A stretch of DNA of 64,000 nucleotides from Silurus meridionalis. Its lineage: Eukaryota; Chordata; Actinopteri; Siluriformes; Siluridae. The position numbers were made by a program, and so were the translations under genes. The notes beneath the pieces were generated by a model. That model did not search any database and was not told where the DNA came from. It saw only the letters and a program-made list of their open reading frames with translations. Of this stretch, positions 24,846 through 36,768 are shown piece after piece (the stretch's first letter is position 1; each line of letters starts with the position of its first letter). The stretch lies in NCBI RefSeq assembly GCF_014805685.1, contig NC_060899.1, forward strand, positions 15,226,954 to 15,290,953. Direction: 5' to 3'.

Positions 24846-26157
24846 CCCAGCGATACGCACGGTGGTGTTTAAACGGCTGCCGCTGAATCGTGTCTTCTGT
24901 TAATTAGAGAAAACACACAAGATTTTTTTCCCGCTTTAATTAGCTCCATTAACGTGTTGAATAGTGATAGCGATCCCGAGAGCGAAAAGCCTGATTACAA
25001 ACGACAAACATCTCAAGGACAACAGGAGCAAACCGAGCATGTGGGTTAGTTCAATTTCTGGACATTTCGCTGTGACTCATAAACAAACTTTAATCGTGAA
25101 AAGTATTATAATGAAGAGAGAACTGATCTCTTTACAAGGGGAAAAGTTTTGATTGGTTTTTGCTTCAGATGAAATGTTGGCGATTTGTAACATATAGCCA
25201 ATGTAATTACCATAATGAAGTGAAAAGAGACTTCCTGTACAACTGTGTGACTCCAACTTTATGCTAACAGTTTGGAGAAGAACCACATACAGCAGGTTAA
25301 GCCATAATACATGGCCTATACAGTGTTTATTTAAATTATAACTTAAATTAAACTTTAAATTATAACTTAAATTAAATTTCAATGCACAACCTGCACATCG
25401 TGATTATAATAATCATGCATCATAAGCATAACTAGCATGTTAATTGTACATGATGTACATGCAACACCACTCGGAGTAATATTTCATTCAGACAAAGGAG
25501 ACAAACAGAACAGTGATTCTGCCTGAGGGAGAAAAAAAATCCTTTCTGGCTTTGTCTATCTCAGTGGTGGATATTATTTCTGAAAACTCCTGACGGCCAT
25601 CAATAACAGCTAATAGCTAATTCAGCACGGAAAGGTACACCATTAGCTTGTGAAACAGTCTGTCATCTTATAATGAATTGGCTAAAGCTTCTGTGGCATG
25701 TGTTGGCTAATCACAGTGATTAACATGCTGAAAGACATAACTGTTATGACTGAACTGGTTATTATTGGAAAGTTATAGAATGTAGTCCCTGGTGGTGGTG
25801 ATGTAAACGTAAATACAGGACAGCTTTAACAATAATAATGAGAAGAAGAATAAAAAGAACAGAATGAAGAAAGAAGAACAGCTTCAGTCGTTTCTTTTTT
25901 ATTTATGAGGATAAAAACGTCACTGATCAAACACGCACATCGTTCTGATCGGCGCTTGGTGAATCTACTGATCACCAACATACAGTTCAACATCAAGCAG
26001 AACATTTAGCGAGGAATAAATGATGAAGAAACTCCAGACTCGAACTCGCCGCAACACACGTGACCTCGTTAACACCATTTTTTGTAGTAGTTGAAGAGAA
26101 GGTTTATGATCATTGTAATAGAAATCAATCATTGTTTGACTTATTAATATTATTGCA

Positions 26158-26600
26158 TTGGTGTGTCTACAGTCAAACATGGAGGTCGAGCCTATTGGTT
26201 CAGGGTTGTTTCTGAGACTTATTGTGGAAAGTGAAAGGAATCCTGAACCAACATGGCTACCATTCCATACTTCAGCTCACACCATGCAGCTTCGTCTGGA
26301 CTATGAAAACTGCAAACTGGCTCTTTGGAAGCGACTTCAGCATACGACAAGAAGATAAGCCGAATCGTACGTCTGAGCTCTGTAAGCGTTATTTAGAGAG
26401 TATTCTGTACTAATATCCTACACCTAAATCCTGTTGAACTGCTCTGAGATGAACTGGAACACAAGAAAGAAATCCAACTGGTGAAGAACATCTTTAGCGA
26501 GTTACAGCAAAGTATTTCAGCTGAATGTTTGGAGAAATACATTTTTTTTCATAATATTTGACCCAAGATACAGTTGTTTCAGTGTACAGAAAAGCTTCAG
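26158..26600 (+). pseudogene. Tc1-like transposase relic (3' part)
   Basis: Broken frames read LNQHGYHSIL, then a degraded version of the FQQDNDPKHTS region, then SELCKRYLES, and further on pieces around ctaaatcctgttgaactgct (the NPIELLW segment). This is the 3' half of a Tc1-type DDE transposase with several frameshifts. The same relic occurs at 36225-36765 and 46375-47230. Confidence 0.75.
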
Positions 26601-26766
26601 TTGTTGTATGAACTAACATGAACAGACGAATTGTAATGAGAACATCCCATAATTTTAGTCATAGTGATCATCAAATGAGATTTTCTGGCTTTGGGGGCTT
26701 TTTAAGTTGAAGAGCTTGGGAGCTCCTGCTGAATGAGGAAAGCACACTCCATTACACACAGCTGTC

Positions 26767-26769
<3 letters not shown>

Positions 26770-26798
<29 letters not shown>
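26770..26798 (+). repeat. TG microsatellite
   Basis: A TG run of about 28 bases. Confidence 0.9.
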
Positions 26799-27149
26799 GG
26801 GAAAATGATAGAGCGCAGCAGGGACCAGACGACCACGCAAAACTTGTGACAGCAACAAATGGGGATCAGACAGTAACCAGAAGGGATTAGACAGCGCTGT
26901 GAAATGTGCGCAGCTTTCATCCTGGCATCGTGTAGAACGCAGACAGCGAGTGTTTTCCAAATGTATTAAAAAAAAGAGAGATTAAAGTGAATGTGGGGTC
27001 AAGTGTTAATTAAATATTAAGACCATTAATAATTAAAGGATATCGAATAATAAACGTATCCGAAAGGGGATTAGAAAAAGGTCACACATAGCAGATTTTA
27101 TAAAACTGAGACATTAGATGATGCTTACTGTATAATCAGTGTTTATTAA

Positions 27150-27395
27150 TTAATTACATTGAATTTTATTTGTAGAGGATTTTAACAATGCACATTGTCT
27201 CAAAGCAGCTTTACTGTGGTTATAAAGTTAAATTTAGTGCTTATACGTTTGTTCCTTATAATCGTACGTCTATTTACGAGCCAGTGGCGACTCCAGTGAA
27301 GAAAAAACTCTTTGAGATGGCATGAAGAAGAAACCTTCAGAAGAACCAGACTCAAAAAGGAACCCATCCTCATCCTTAGGAACGAATGATTTCAT
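27150..27395. repeat. Dispersed teleost repeat
   Basis: It contains attgtctcaaagcagcttta, then gccagtggcgactccagtga, and gaaccagactcaaaaaggaa, followed by cccatcctcatcct. This is a very common fish repeat; shorter pieces recur at 28870-29020 and 32330-32410. Its family name is uncertain to me. Confidence 0.55.
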
Positions 27396-27639
27396 CAAAT
27401 GTAGGAAAAACTTCAGTTAAGCACAGATACGTTACAAATTACATTTCATTGTTGATTATACCAATAATAACGACCGTGAAGATGTTTCCCTCAATTTATT
27501 ATCATTAACAATAATTTATAACATGCTTACAATAAACCCGTGACACTCCAACAAAAACGCAATGACTGAATCTTGATTGTCATGATTGTCTTGATTGTCA
27601 CTGAATCTTGATTGTCAGGTGTGTAGTCACTAGTGTGTA

Positions 27640-28040
27640 AGTTCCAATCGTCTGGAAAGATGTTCCACAAGATTTCGGAAAATCCTTGTGGAGATTTGTG
27701 GTGATTCTTTAAGCCAAGTACTGTAAAGTCAGGTGCTGATGTAGGTGAGTAAGGAGACCTGGGGTGCAGTCAGCATTCACATTTATCTTAAAGGTATTTA
27801 ATAGGGTTGGAGCTCTATATCAGAAGATCTTCCACACACATCCCACCCATGTAAAACAGATCTTCATGGTGCTGGCTTTGTGCACAGGAGCAGTGATGCT
27901 GGAAGAGGTTTGGGTCTCCTAGTTTAAGTAAAGGGAAAATGTCATGCTACAGCATCCAAAGACATCTTATACAATTGTTTGCCTCCAGGTTTGTGGTAAC
28001 AGTTTGGGGAAGAACCACGTATGGTTGGAAAAGGCGTATG
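27640..28040 (-). mobile_element. Tc1-like short element copy
   Basis: The family words run in order: tctggaaagatgttccacaa, gtgagtaaggagacctgggg, tcttccacacacatcccacc, tcttcatggtgctggctttg and gtggtaacagtttggggaag. It is oriented opposite to the relic at 17565-18030. The terminal repeats are not preserved. The DNA from 28.05 to 29.5 kb has a GA run (29140-29176) and no gene. Confidence 0.65.
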
Positions 28041-29140
28041 AAGTCCAGGACTGTTGAAAAAACAATAACTCAACAAGTATGCGAGTTCCTTAAGTTCCTT
28101 AGCTAAAGTCATCATGAAGCACCTCTTGCCGGCTAGTAATAATTGGGATTCAATAAACCAGCCAGGAGCTCAATCACAACGCTTCCCTTCTGCTTATTTC
28201 CTCATGACAGCACTAGAAAAAAGTAAGAATTCATGGAGTTATTTAAAACAAATCCAAACCGTGGGCTGATACATGCTGTCTCAAGAGCCGTGTGTTGTTA
28301 TGAGCAACTTAACCTTTTAGCCTACATGCTGATCGAATGTCTTAAAATATCTCGGCAGCCAAAAAAACTCCCACGGCTTGAGACAAGGTACATCATGCTT
28401 TATTTCTAAAGTCTCATTATATATTCAGTTTCTAATCGCTTAATACAAAAAAGAAAAATATATTTACCTTTTAGGGTTGAATTGTGGAATAATAAGGACT
28501 TGATTTACGAGCTGTAAGAGCCCAGGCAATATATATGTCTATTAGAGTTTCTATAGCAACAGCTAATTCAAAGTGATTTGTTTGGAAGCTGGTGTACATG
28601 TTCGAAACTTAATAATAAACAGATGAAAAAGAGAGAGAGAAAAAATCGGTGAGACTTCCATAGTGAGGTTTTTCTGTTTTTGGAAGGAACGAATGTTTAT
28701 AGCTGCTATAATGTAATAAAAGTTAATTAACCTGTCTTATGGATGTTTCATGACATTTAAGGTTCCCTTTTATGTCTGGTTACTTTCAGGTTTTCTTTTT
28801 CATGTCGTCTCAGAGGAGTTTTTCCTACACCATCATCAAAAGATACATTTTTGTTTGTCTTGCATATACGTTTAATTCAATTTTATTTGACACCTGCATT
28901 GTCACAAAGCAGCATTACATGGAATAGTTTCAGAATACAAATTTTACATTCATGAATTAGTTCCAAATAAATAAGCTTAAGGTGACGGTGGTGAGGGAAA
29001 AAAACTCACTGAGACAATACGAAGAAGAAAAAAAGATTGTTTTTATTATTTTTTTAATTAAGGGAAATTATTATTATTTTTGGTTGTTTTGTTGTTGGCC
29101 TGTGAAAAAAGAATTTACATTAAAAAGGAATTCGAAAGGC

Positions 29141-29179
<39 letters not shown>

Positions 29180-29525
29180 AAAGAAACGAAAACCACTGAT
29201 GTGTGTTTTATTTCAAATTTAATTTCTCATGTGTTTATAATATTAAACTTTGGTTGTTCCAGATTTAATGTTTATGCAAAACTAAAGTTTGTTTCCATAT
29301 AAAAAGGTTCAACATTACACATCTGGAGAGATGGAAAACATGCACAATTGCAGTAAATTGTTTAATAAATATTGAGTTTGGCCCGTGACTTCGTCCCAGT
29401 TTTTAATTTTGGCCCACTGTGAATTTGAGTTTGACGCCCCTGCTCTACCATCATGATCTAAGAGAAAACTGGTCTCGTAACTATAGAAAAACCAAGAGTC
29501 CAATAAACAAAGCCTTGTTTGCCAC

Positions 29526-29595
29526 CCCTGTGGTAGTGTAGTGGTTAGTAATGCAGTCTCTGCTATCTGACTCACCCGGTTCGATTCCTACCCCT
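29526..29595 (+). repeat. tRNA-like unit with A and B boxes
   Basis: An A-box-like TGGTAGTGTAGTGG (29531-29544) is followed by a perfect B box GGTTCGATTCC (29578-29588), in a tRNA-length span resembling the Glu/Asp tRNA group. The flanks do not pair into a clear acceptor stem, so I call it tRNA-derived (SINE-like) rather than a working tRNA. Confidence 0.65.
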
Positions 29596-29667
29596 TAGCT
29601 TTCCTTTAAATTGTTTGAAAAGTTTTAATAAAGAACTATAAAAGGTCCTAAAATCAGGTTCTTGCAG

Positions 29668-29745
29668 GAGATCCTGTGGCTCAATTGGAAGAGCTTTGCC
29701 TCTGGGTTGAGAGGTTGCCGGTTCGAATCCCGGCCAGGGCTCGAA
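29668..29745 (+). repeat. tRNA-like unit with A and B boxes
   Basis: The A box TGGCTCAATTGG is at 29677-29688 and the perfect B box GGTTCGAATCC at 29720-29730. An extra stem-like gggttgagaggttgcc precedes the B box, as in tRNAs with a long variable arm. It is probably the head of a tRNA-derived SINE. Confidence 0.7.
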
Positions 29746-30059
29746 GTGAAGGTGTCAGGAATGGCTGCGTTGAAGGTTGGATGTGGATGGTTTCGGAGGG
29801 TGTATCCAGAAGCAGGGGGGCAATATCCGGGCATCTGCCCCCCCAGCGTCTGAGAAGCTGAAAACAGGGGGTTATGAAGCAAAAACGTCCAAAAAAGTAT
29901 CGACTTAGTTTTGCATATATAGGGAAAAATTCTGCCAAAAACCTATCACCCTCACTTTTTCTGAGGCTGTGAAGCAGCAGGTCTTCACAGCCTTTGTTTA
30001 CCGTCAACCACTCCATTGCTCACCACAGACTATTTTCCACACAGCTTACCCAGTGTGGG

Positions 30060-30130
30060 GACAAGCCAGATTTGAACCAGCAACCTCTGAGCTCAGAGGC
30101 AAGGCTTTTATCACAAAGCCATCAAGTCCC
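30060..30130 (-). repeat. tRNA-like unit, minus strand
   Basis: On the minus strand an A-box-like TGGCTTTGTGATAA is followed by CTCTGAGCTCAGAGG (a perfect stem-loop) and the B box GGTTCAAATCT. It resembles the unit at 29668-29745 in reverse orientation. Confidence 0.6.
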
Positions 30131-30209
30131 ACAACTCACCTTCTTTTTTTTGGGGGTTTATCCTTCGTTTCATGCTTCAAAACAAGAAATTCAGACCAGA
30201 CAGAAACAC

Positions 30210-31140
30210 AGAAAGCAGGATTCGAACCCTGAACCCCACCAACAGTGAAATACCAGTCTTAACCCACTGAACCATCTGGAAGGACAGGCTGTGAAGATTG
30301 TTTAGAGCAGATCTATCTTTTCTTTCAAACCATCAACACAAGAATATAATGCTAAAGACAGGCGTAGGAAGCAAACCCATATCGTGACTAGCAGGGACAA
30401 TGCAGGATTCGAACCCTGATTCACACCATTAGCGAGGCACCAGCATTAACCCACTGAACCATCAGGAAAGACAAGCTGGAAAGCTTGTTTAGAGCAAATC
30501 TATCTTTCTTTTTAACCCATCAAAACAAGAATATGAAGATGTAGGAATCAGGAATTTAACCTACTTTATGACTAGCAGACAGAAAGCCAGGTTTGAACCC
30601 TGACCACCAACATTAGCAAAGTACCAGCCTTAACCCACTAAGCCATCAGAACAAAACAGGAGGGGAAGCTTGATTAGAGCAGGTCTATCATTCTTTTTAA
30701 ACCATCAACACAAGAATTTAATGCTAAAGAAAGATGTAGGAAGCAAATACAGATGTTAGTAGCACAAGTTGAACCCACATTGTAAATAGCTGGAAGAAAG
30801 CAGGATTCAAACCCTGATCCTCACCATCAAGTCAAGTCAAGTCAAGAGGCTTTTATTGTCATTTCTACTATACACAGTGGTACACATTACACAGTAAAAA
30901 CAAGACAACGTTCCTCCAGAACCCTGGTGCTACACTAAACAACAACAAGCTACATAAAGTGCATCTGAGCGACCACTGCTGAAAAGCATGTGTGCTTTTT
31001 GGAGGGTTCATACTTTGTTTCATGCCAGCGCAGTAAGAAAGAAGGCATGTAGGACTGGCTTTGAAACCTTATCACCAGCATGGACTATATTAAAGACCAT
31101 GTTCAGGCACAAGCCTTAACCCACTGAGCTACCACAGAAG
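30210..31140 (-). repeat. Tandem array of tRNA-like units
   Basis: At least four head-to-tail units (about 30215, 30402, 30585 and 30800) repeat every 180-215 bases. A last unit near 31070-31135 keeps mainly its A box. On the minus strand each has TGGTTCAGTGGGTTAA-like A boxes and GGTTCGAATCC or GGTTCAAA-like B boxes, joined by a conserved linker (agagcaaatctatctttctt). The unit at 30800 is split by an inserted repeat (30830-30950). The spacing and shared linker show tandem amplification rather than independent SINE insertions. Confidence 0.7.
30830..30960. repeat. Dispersed repeat inserted in the tRNA-like array
   Basis: The sequence begins with a (tcaag)n run and continues ggcttttattgtcatttcta, then gacaacgttcctccagaacc, a repeat common in fish and resembling a LINE tail. 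It interrupts one tRNA-like unit and so arrived later. Confidence 0.55.
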
Positions 31141-31148
31141 TGCCTATT

Positions 31149-31149
31149 T

Positions 31150-31234
<85 letters not shown>

Positions 31235-31293
31235 CATCCATCCATCCATCCATCCATCCATCCATCCATCCATCCATCCATCCATCCATCCAT
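31149..31293 (+). repeat. CTAT then CATC microsatellite
   Basis: CTAT units (to about 31233) change to CATC units. It adjoins the last tRNA-like unit. Confidence 0.95.
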
Positions 31294-31349
31294 CTAATAT
31301 GATGTGAGGTCCAGTTAACAGCTAAAACAGTTAGAAGTAATAACTAGTA

Positions 31350-31460
31350 AAAAAGTATAAAAAGTATAATCAGTACTTCAACTTTTACCCGAGTATTTTA
31401 AAACATGAGTATCTGCACTTCTACTTAAGTAAAGGATGTGTGTACTTTTGCCACCTCTGA
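31350..31460. mobile_element. hAT-type MITE end fragment
   Basis: It contains acttctacttaagtaaagga, then tacttttgccacctctg, a well-known end motif of short fish hAT elements. Related pieces occur at 34760-34840, 50090-50200 and 56085-56195. The DNA from 31.5 to 33.0 kb has no gene I can support; see the finding on 31930-32070. Confidence 0.5.
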
Positions 31461-33054
31461 TGGTGAGGTTATCAATTGTTCACTGATGGACAGTAGACTG
31501 TTTTCTATTGATTACAGTCCGAATTCATCTTCAAGAGGTTCCAAAAAGCTACAGGATCGCTAGCATCTCAAAAAAACATATAACTCAAAATATAGTACGT
31601 CTAATGCACATAAAAGAAGACACAATGGATCCAGTAACAAATGGTAAAGACTGGAATTGGATTTGAGGCACAAAAACTCTACATATATTTACTTTTAAGA
31701 ATGGACTTTATTAAATTTGAGTCATCTCCAGACCAAAAAAACTCTACATATATGGGTTTTTAGGATTTAGTTATATTCATACACCCACGTCTCCACAATG
31801 TCCTGAACATGGCATCAAGCTTTCTTACTGTTCACCACAGTCACCTTCAAGCTTCTGTTACGTCCTGGTCTTTGTTTGTTTCAAGCGTTCCAGTCCCAGA
31901 CGTTTATTTATTTATTTTTTTTCAATATATTATTCTTTTCTCCGTCAATCACGATGATGGACCGGCGGCATTTGATGACATTTGGCGCACAATGGAAGTC
32001 TGCGCTCAAGTCGAACGCGTTCGGCGCCGCTCTCGACGCATTTGCACTCGAAACAAAGACGGCTATTGAGATTTCTCAGGCATTTTATTTTATTTTGTTT
32101 TAGTGTTCTATTATTTAAGCTCCCGGAAGGAAAGACAGAAATTGCGTTTTTTTTTTTTCAGGCTCGACATACAGTGATGTTTTTAATTTGGAAAAACTTT
32201 GTATTTTAATTCAATATGATTTTATGACACTTTTAAAAATGGACAAGCAGCTTTAGAGAAATAAATAGGTTATATATATACAAGTATACGTTCATAAAAT
32301 AGTCCCTATCAATTTATCCCTGATGAGCAAACCAGTGCCAACTTTCAACTTTCAGAGAAACCAAACCCAAAATGGAACCCATCTTCATCTGGGTGACACA
32401 ACTGTCCATTTATTATAGTTCCATAAACGTTCACTGATGGACACCCGAGTACTAAAGTACACAGTTTTCTATAGATAACAGTCTAAATCCATCTTCATGG
32501 TTTGCCATCCACAGTAGTCTTGTGTATCTTCAAGCTGTTCATGTGGAGCACCAGTGAGCGGTAAATGGTTGCAAAGATCCAGAAATTAGGCTACAGGAAG
32601 TAACAAGAAGGCCAAGAGATAGAATTAGACAATGGAAATTAAACAATCCTCCAGACTGCATTTGACGCCACTATTTTCTTGACGTATCCGTAAATATTAT
32701 TCACATTTAGAATTTTTCTTTCAGTGAAATCCTGATCTGCCTTCTGTAAACACTATTGCTTCCAGTTACGGAAGCATCTGGGTGAAAAACGATTGGTGAT
32801 TTTTCAGGTTTGTTTGTCTAGACCCCAAGGTGCTCAAGGGGGTTGAAGGAACGTGTCAGCAGTTTTAAAGTTCTCCTTCCTCCGTCCAGGCTCAGGTTGG
32901 TGTTCGGTTGTGGTGCACGGCGCAATATTGGGCCGTTTGTTTCCCTTTTCTGCTTAGGAAAGTTCTTTCTTCCCCTCCTGCGGGCGGCTATTGGCTAGGC
33001 GTAATTAAGAGCGGCTAAGTGGAACACTTTTCCAGTCTGGTTTTCAGGTGCCAT

Positions 33055-33057
<3 letters not shown>

Positions 33058-33095
<38 letters not shown>

Positions 33096-33096
33096 A

Positions 33097-33143
<47 letters not shown>
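33058..33143 (+). repeat. CT then CA microsatellite
   Basis: A CT run is followed directly by a CA run. Confidence 0.95.
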
Positions 33144-33145
<2 letters not shown>

Positions 33146-33374
33146 ATCAACCACCCAAATCTAATCCACAGCTCAGGGCTATCCAGTCTAGGTGACCTTG
33201 CTCAAAGAGGCTTTCAATGGATTTTTTTTTTTGCTTCTCTTCTCTTATAGCACTGATATGTTGTTTTCCCCCCCCCACACACCTTCACTCAAGCAGTAAT
33301 TTCTAATAAAAAATAGAAAGAGAACGAGGGAGGAGAAACTGCGATGCCTTGCATTATTGGGTCGTTAGTCTTTT

Positions 33375-33580
33375 TTCATAAAGTTGGATGCACACAATTG
33401 TATAGTCTTTGGTTGTGAGAGCATAAAATGTTCTCTTCACTTGAACTAGAAGACGTGAACCTGTTCAATGCCCCTGTGCACAAAGCCAGCGCCATTAAGA
33501 CATGCTTTATATTTACATTGCATTCAAGGCGTTTAGCAGACGCCCTTTTCCAGAGCGCCGTACGAACCTGCCGATCGATC
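33375..33580 (+). repeat. Tc1-like fragment joined to a dispersed repeat
   Basis: 33380-33500 matches the Tc1-like short element (cacacaattgtatagtcttt, then tgtgcacaaagccagcgcca). 33515-33575 is the common fish repeat word ggcgtttagcagacgccctt followed by ttccagagcg. No gene is seen from 33.6 to 34.1 kb. Confidence 0.5.
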
Positions 33581-34105
33581 AATGAATAAATAAATGCTGG
33601 TTCACTTGTTTGGAAACTTAAAATACCATCAATCCAAATCTCCGTTTATAGGAATTATATCATTTGGTTTACATAAAAAATGAAACGAACAGAGAAAATA
33701 AATCCTAATTTAAGTGTTTCAGGAAGAGGGAGGTCTTTAAACCTGTCGTTTGGAGATGATTCAGCTGTTTGGAGATCTAGGGAAAGTTCATTCCACCACT
33801 TAAAACAAAAAGTCTTGATGTTTTTTTTTCCTGAGAGATGGTGGGACCAGTCAAGCGATGCTTGAAGATTTAGCTAAGATGGAAAAGAGTGGAAGATCTT
33901 GAGTGGTCTGAAAAGAAATGAAATATCATATTTTACTTTTTTCATCATTCATTTCCCCCTTTTAAACCGAATCCTCAAACCTGGAAAACCTCAGTCATTA
34001 TTATTAAGTCCTATTTACCCCTTTATAACACGAGTCTGAGCACAGGAAGCCGACATGTTGGCATCTATGCCTTGTGGAAGATAAATGGATTTTTTTTACA
34101 CTCTC

Positions 34106-34108
<3 letters not shown>

Positions 34109-34149
<41 letters not shown>
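34109..34149 (+). repeat. CA microsatellite
   Basis: A pure CA run of about 40 bases. Confidence 0.95.
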
Positions 34150-34150
<1 letters not shown>

Positions 34151-34849
34151 GCCTACAGTGATATTCTCAGCCCTGAATGCAGGAAGCACCAACTGGCTTA
34201 TGCTCAACACTGAAATCACATTCTGTAGAGAAAGAAAGAGGAAAAAAAGAAAGTTTTTTTTGAGCACAAAAGTTTGGTGCAGTTTTTTTTTCTGCTTTGG
34301 GCAACACTTTTGAGTCATTCGCTGTTAAATAAAGTTATTGTGATCTGTTTGCTTTCACACCCCGGAAAGTGTAATAGATGTGAACGTTTTACGGAATTAG
34401 AAGGTGTTATATTTAAAGAATCACGACAATATTGTTATAAAAAAAAAAAAAATTATAATAAATACACTCGGTTGCTATGGCAGCCGTTGGTAAGAGCCAG
34501 CGGCCGTCATGTGCACATTGTGGAGTCCAATTATAACTGAGTTTGGTTTGCATTATGCTTGTGGGGTTTTTCCATTCTTTAAAATTTGAATTTCTTATAT
34601 AATTTTTTACTTTTCAATCAGAATACATAAAGCATTTCCAGCTTAATCTCACATTTATGATTCACTCAAGATATATAATAAGTATAATAATAATTTCATA
34701 CACAATATGGACAAAAGTTGTTGGACACCTGAGCATAATACTGCTATTTACTGAGAAATCAGACACTCAAAGACTTTTACTCAAGTCATTTTAGAATCTA
34801 TACTTTTACTCAAGTAGGATTTTCAGGTTCTCTTTACACCTTTGTCATT

Positions 34850-35025
34850 TAAGCCCCGGTATCACCAAGCTGCAACGCTTGGGCCCTTGAGCAAGGCCCT
34901 TAACCCTTCGTGCTCCAGGGGCGCTGTATTATTGCTGACACAGCGCTCTGACCCCAGCTTTCAAATATCGAAGGGATATGCGAAAAAAGAATTTCATTAT
35001 GCCGTAAAGTACATTTGATAAGTAA
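34850..35025 (+). repeat. Dispersed SINE/LINE-tail repeat
   Basis: It contains cttgggcccttgagcaaggc, then cttaaccctt, ctctgaccccagctttcaaa, and ends gggatatgcgaaaaaagaat, then ttcattatgc. This segment is very common in teleosts (SINE core or LINE 3' tail). No gene is seen from 35.05 to 35.9 kb. Confidence 0.6.
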
Positions 35026-35907
35026 AAAGCCCCTTGATATGATTATTTGTTAGTTTTCTCACTGATTCTACGTGTCCTGTAATATAAAACAATAAAGATG
35101 CCACAATTAAAGATATCTTATAATGTTACAAGGCACTGACACGGGAGGCTCCTTCCATAAACGTTACATAAACGATCCTCACTGAAAGTGTTCGAAAGTA
35201 TTTTAAGCATCGTCCGTTCTTCCTGTCTTTGTAAATTGTTACTATAGAAACAATAACGTGTAAGAACGTGCGCAATAACTGATTTGTTGCCCTTTCCCAA
35301 GTTGCGTGAACAAAAATAAAAATGTGAATACGATTGATACAATGACATTAGTGAACGCGGTTCTGAGCCCCGCCGTGAGGGTCTGCTTTGGTCCCAGAGC
35401 TTTTTTAGATCGTCAGGTTCATCTCTCTGCAGGAACGCCGTTAATTACCTTTTGTCATGAATGATTTATCGATTTGGCTCACCGTGGGCATGAAAAGAGC
35501 CCGTGTGAAGACGTGCGGGGAAACTCCGACCTCCGCCAATTTGTAGATCCGTCATCCTTCCATTAAGCAAACAACAAATGTTTTTCCCCAATGTCGCTCG
35601 CGCATCTTAAATAAGCTTGGACTGAAGTTTTTTACGTTCAACGACCTTCATTTCAGCAAAACAGAGGAACCGCATCAAGTGCAAGGCTTCATGTTTGATA
35701 GTCCATATAAATGACATTACGTTATTAGGAAACGAAGATGTTGAGTAAAAATTTGCAACAGGTTTCAGTGAATATCAGTTTCAGTAGATAAATGCGGGAT
35801 TTTCTGAATCTTTTCAACCTTTCTATATCTCTAGATCCACAAAATAAGGCTAATTCAAGGTAAATTATTTGCTAAATATCATGCACTGTGGTTATCCCTG
35901 CTTACAC

Positions 35908-36768
35908 TATATGGAAAAAAGTTTGTAGACACTTTTTGAACATCTTATTCAACATTTAGTTCCTGTTTGCTGTTATAATAACATTGTTATCATTTTGGAG
36001 TGTTTGATTTCTCCAGACTGCTTCACGTGACGTGCTATGATGTCTATAAATACCATGTACAGTATAATTCCTATATACAGAGCCTGGAAACACCTGTTTT
36101 TTGAGACACATGTACATTAAATTTGTTTCTATGCAACAAACTCGGTAAAAGGCAATAACACACAAGAATTGGGCAGTGAATGAGAAAAGTTTTTGTCTCA
36201 AGAAAAAAGATGTGATCAGACTGCCTCACCCCTGCAGTCAATCATGGAGGTTAATGTTTTGGGCTTGTTTTCTGGTTTGTTTGTTTTCTGGAAAGTGAAA
36301 TGAGTTCTGAACCAACACGGCTACCATTAAATACTTTAACTCACACTATGCAACTCCGTCCAGAAGCGACAAATACGTCCGAGCTCTGTAAGCGTTATTT
36401 AGAGAGCAGACGGTCGTCTGAAGTGTTACCTATCATGACATTGCCTGCCCAGACGCTGCACCTGAATCCTAATGAACTGCTCTGGGATGAAAAAGAAATC
36501 CCCAACTAGTGAAGAACATCAAGTTTTCCAAGAGGCTTTCACGGCAAAATATTTTAGCTGGACGTTTGGAGAAACAAACCGGGGGGTGTGTAAAACGGTT
36601 ATTCATGCTGAAGAAGGATTTTTCAATGAAAACATCTGGACATTTACATATTTGTTTGACCGACGTAAATTTTCATACCGTCACACTACGTTTGTGCATA
36701 GAAACAAAAGGAACATCCACGTGTCATAAAAAAACTAGGGGTCTCCACACTTTTGACTGACACGGTAT
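35908..36768 (+). mobile_element. Tc1-like element relic, near full span
   Basis: The left end resembles cactatatggaaaaaagttt and the right end ggtctccacacttttgactg, then acacggtata, a decayed inverted repeat. Inside, broken frames read LNTLTHTMQLRP, SELCKRYLES and AQTLHLNPNELLWDE. The last is the conserved NPIE-LW segment of Tc1 transposases, with Asn in place of Ile. Large internal deletions leave less than half of a transposase. Confidence 0.65.

Noticed and set aside
29526..29745. Functional tRNA genes
   Set aside because: The A and B boxes are good but the acceptor stems do not pair and the units continue into repeat sequence, so tRNA-derived repeats fit better.
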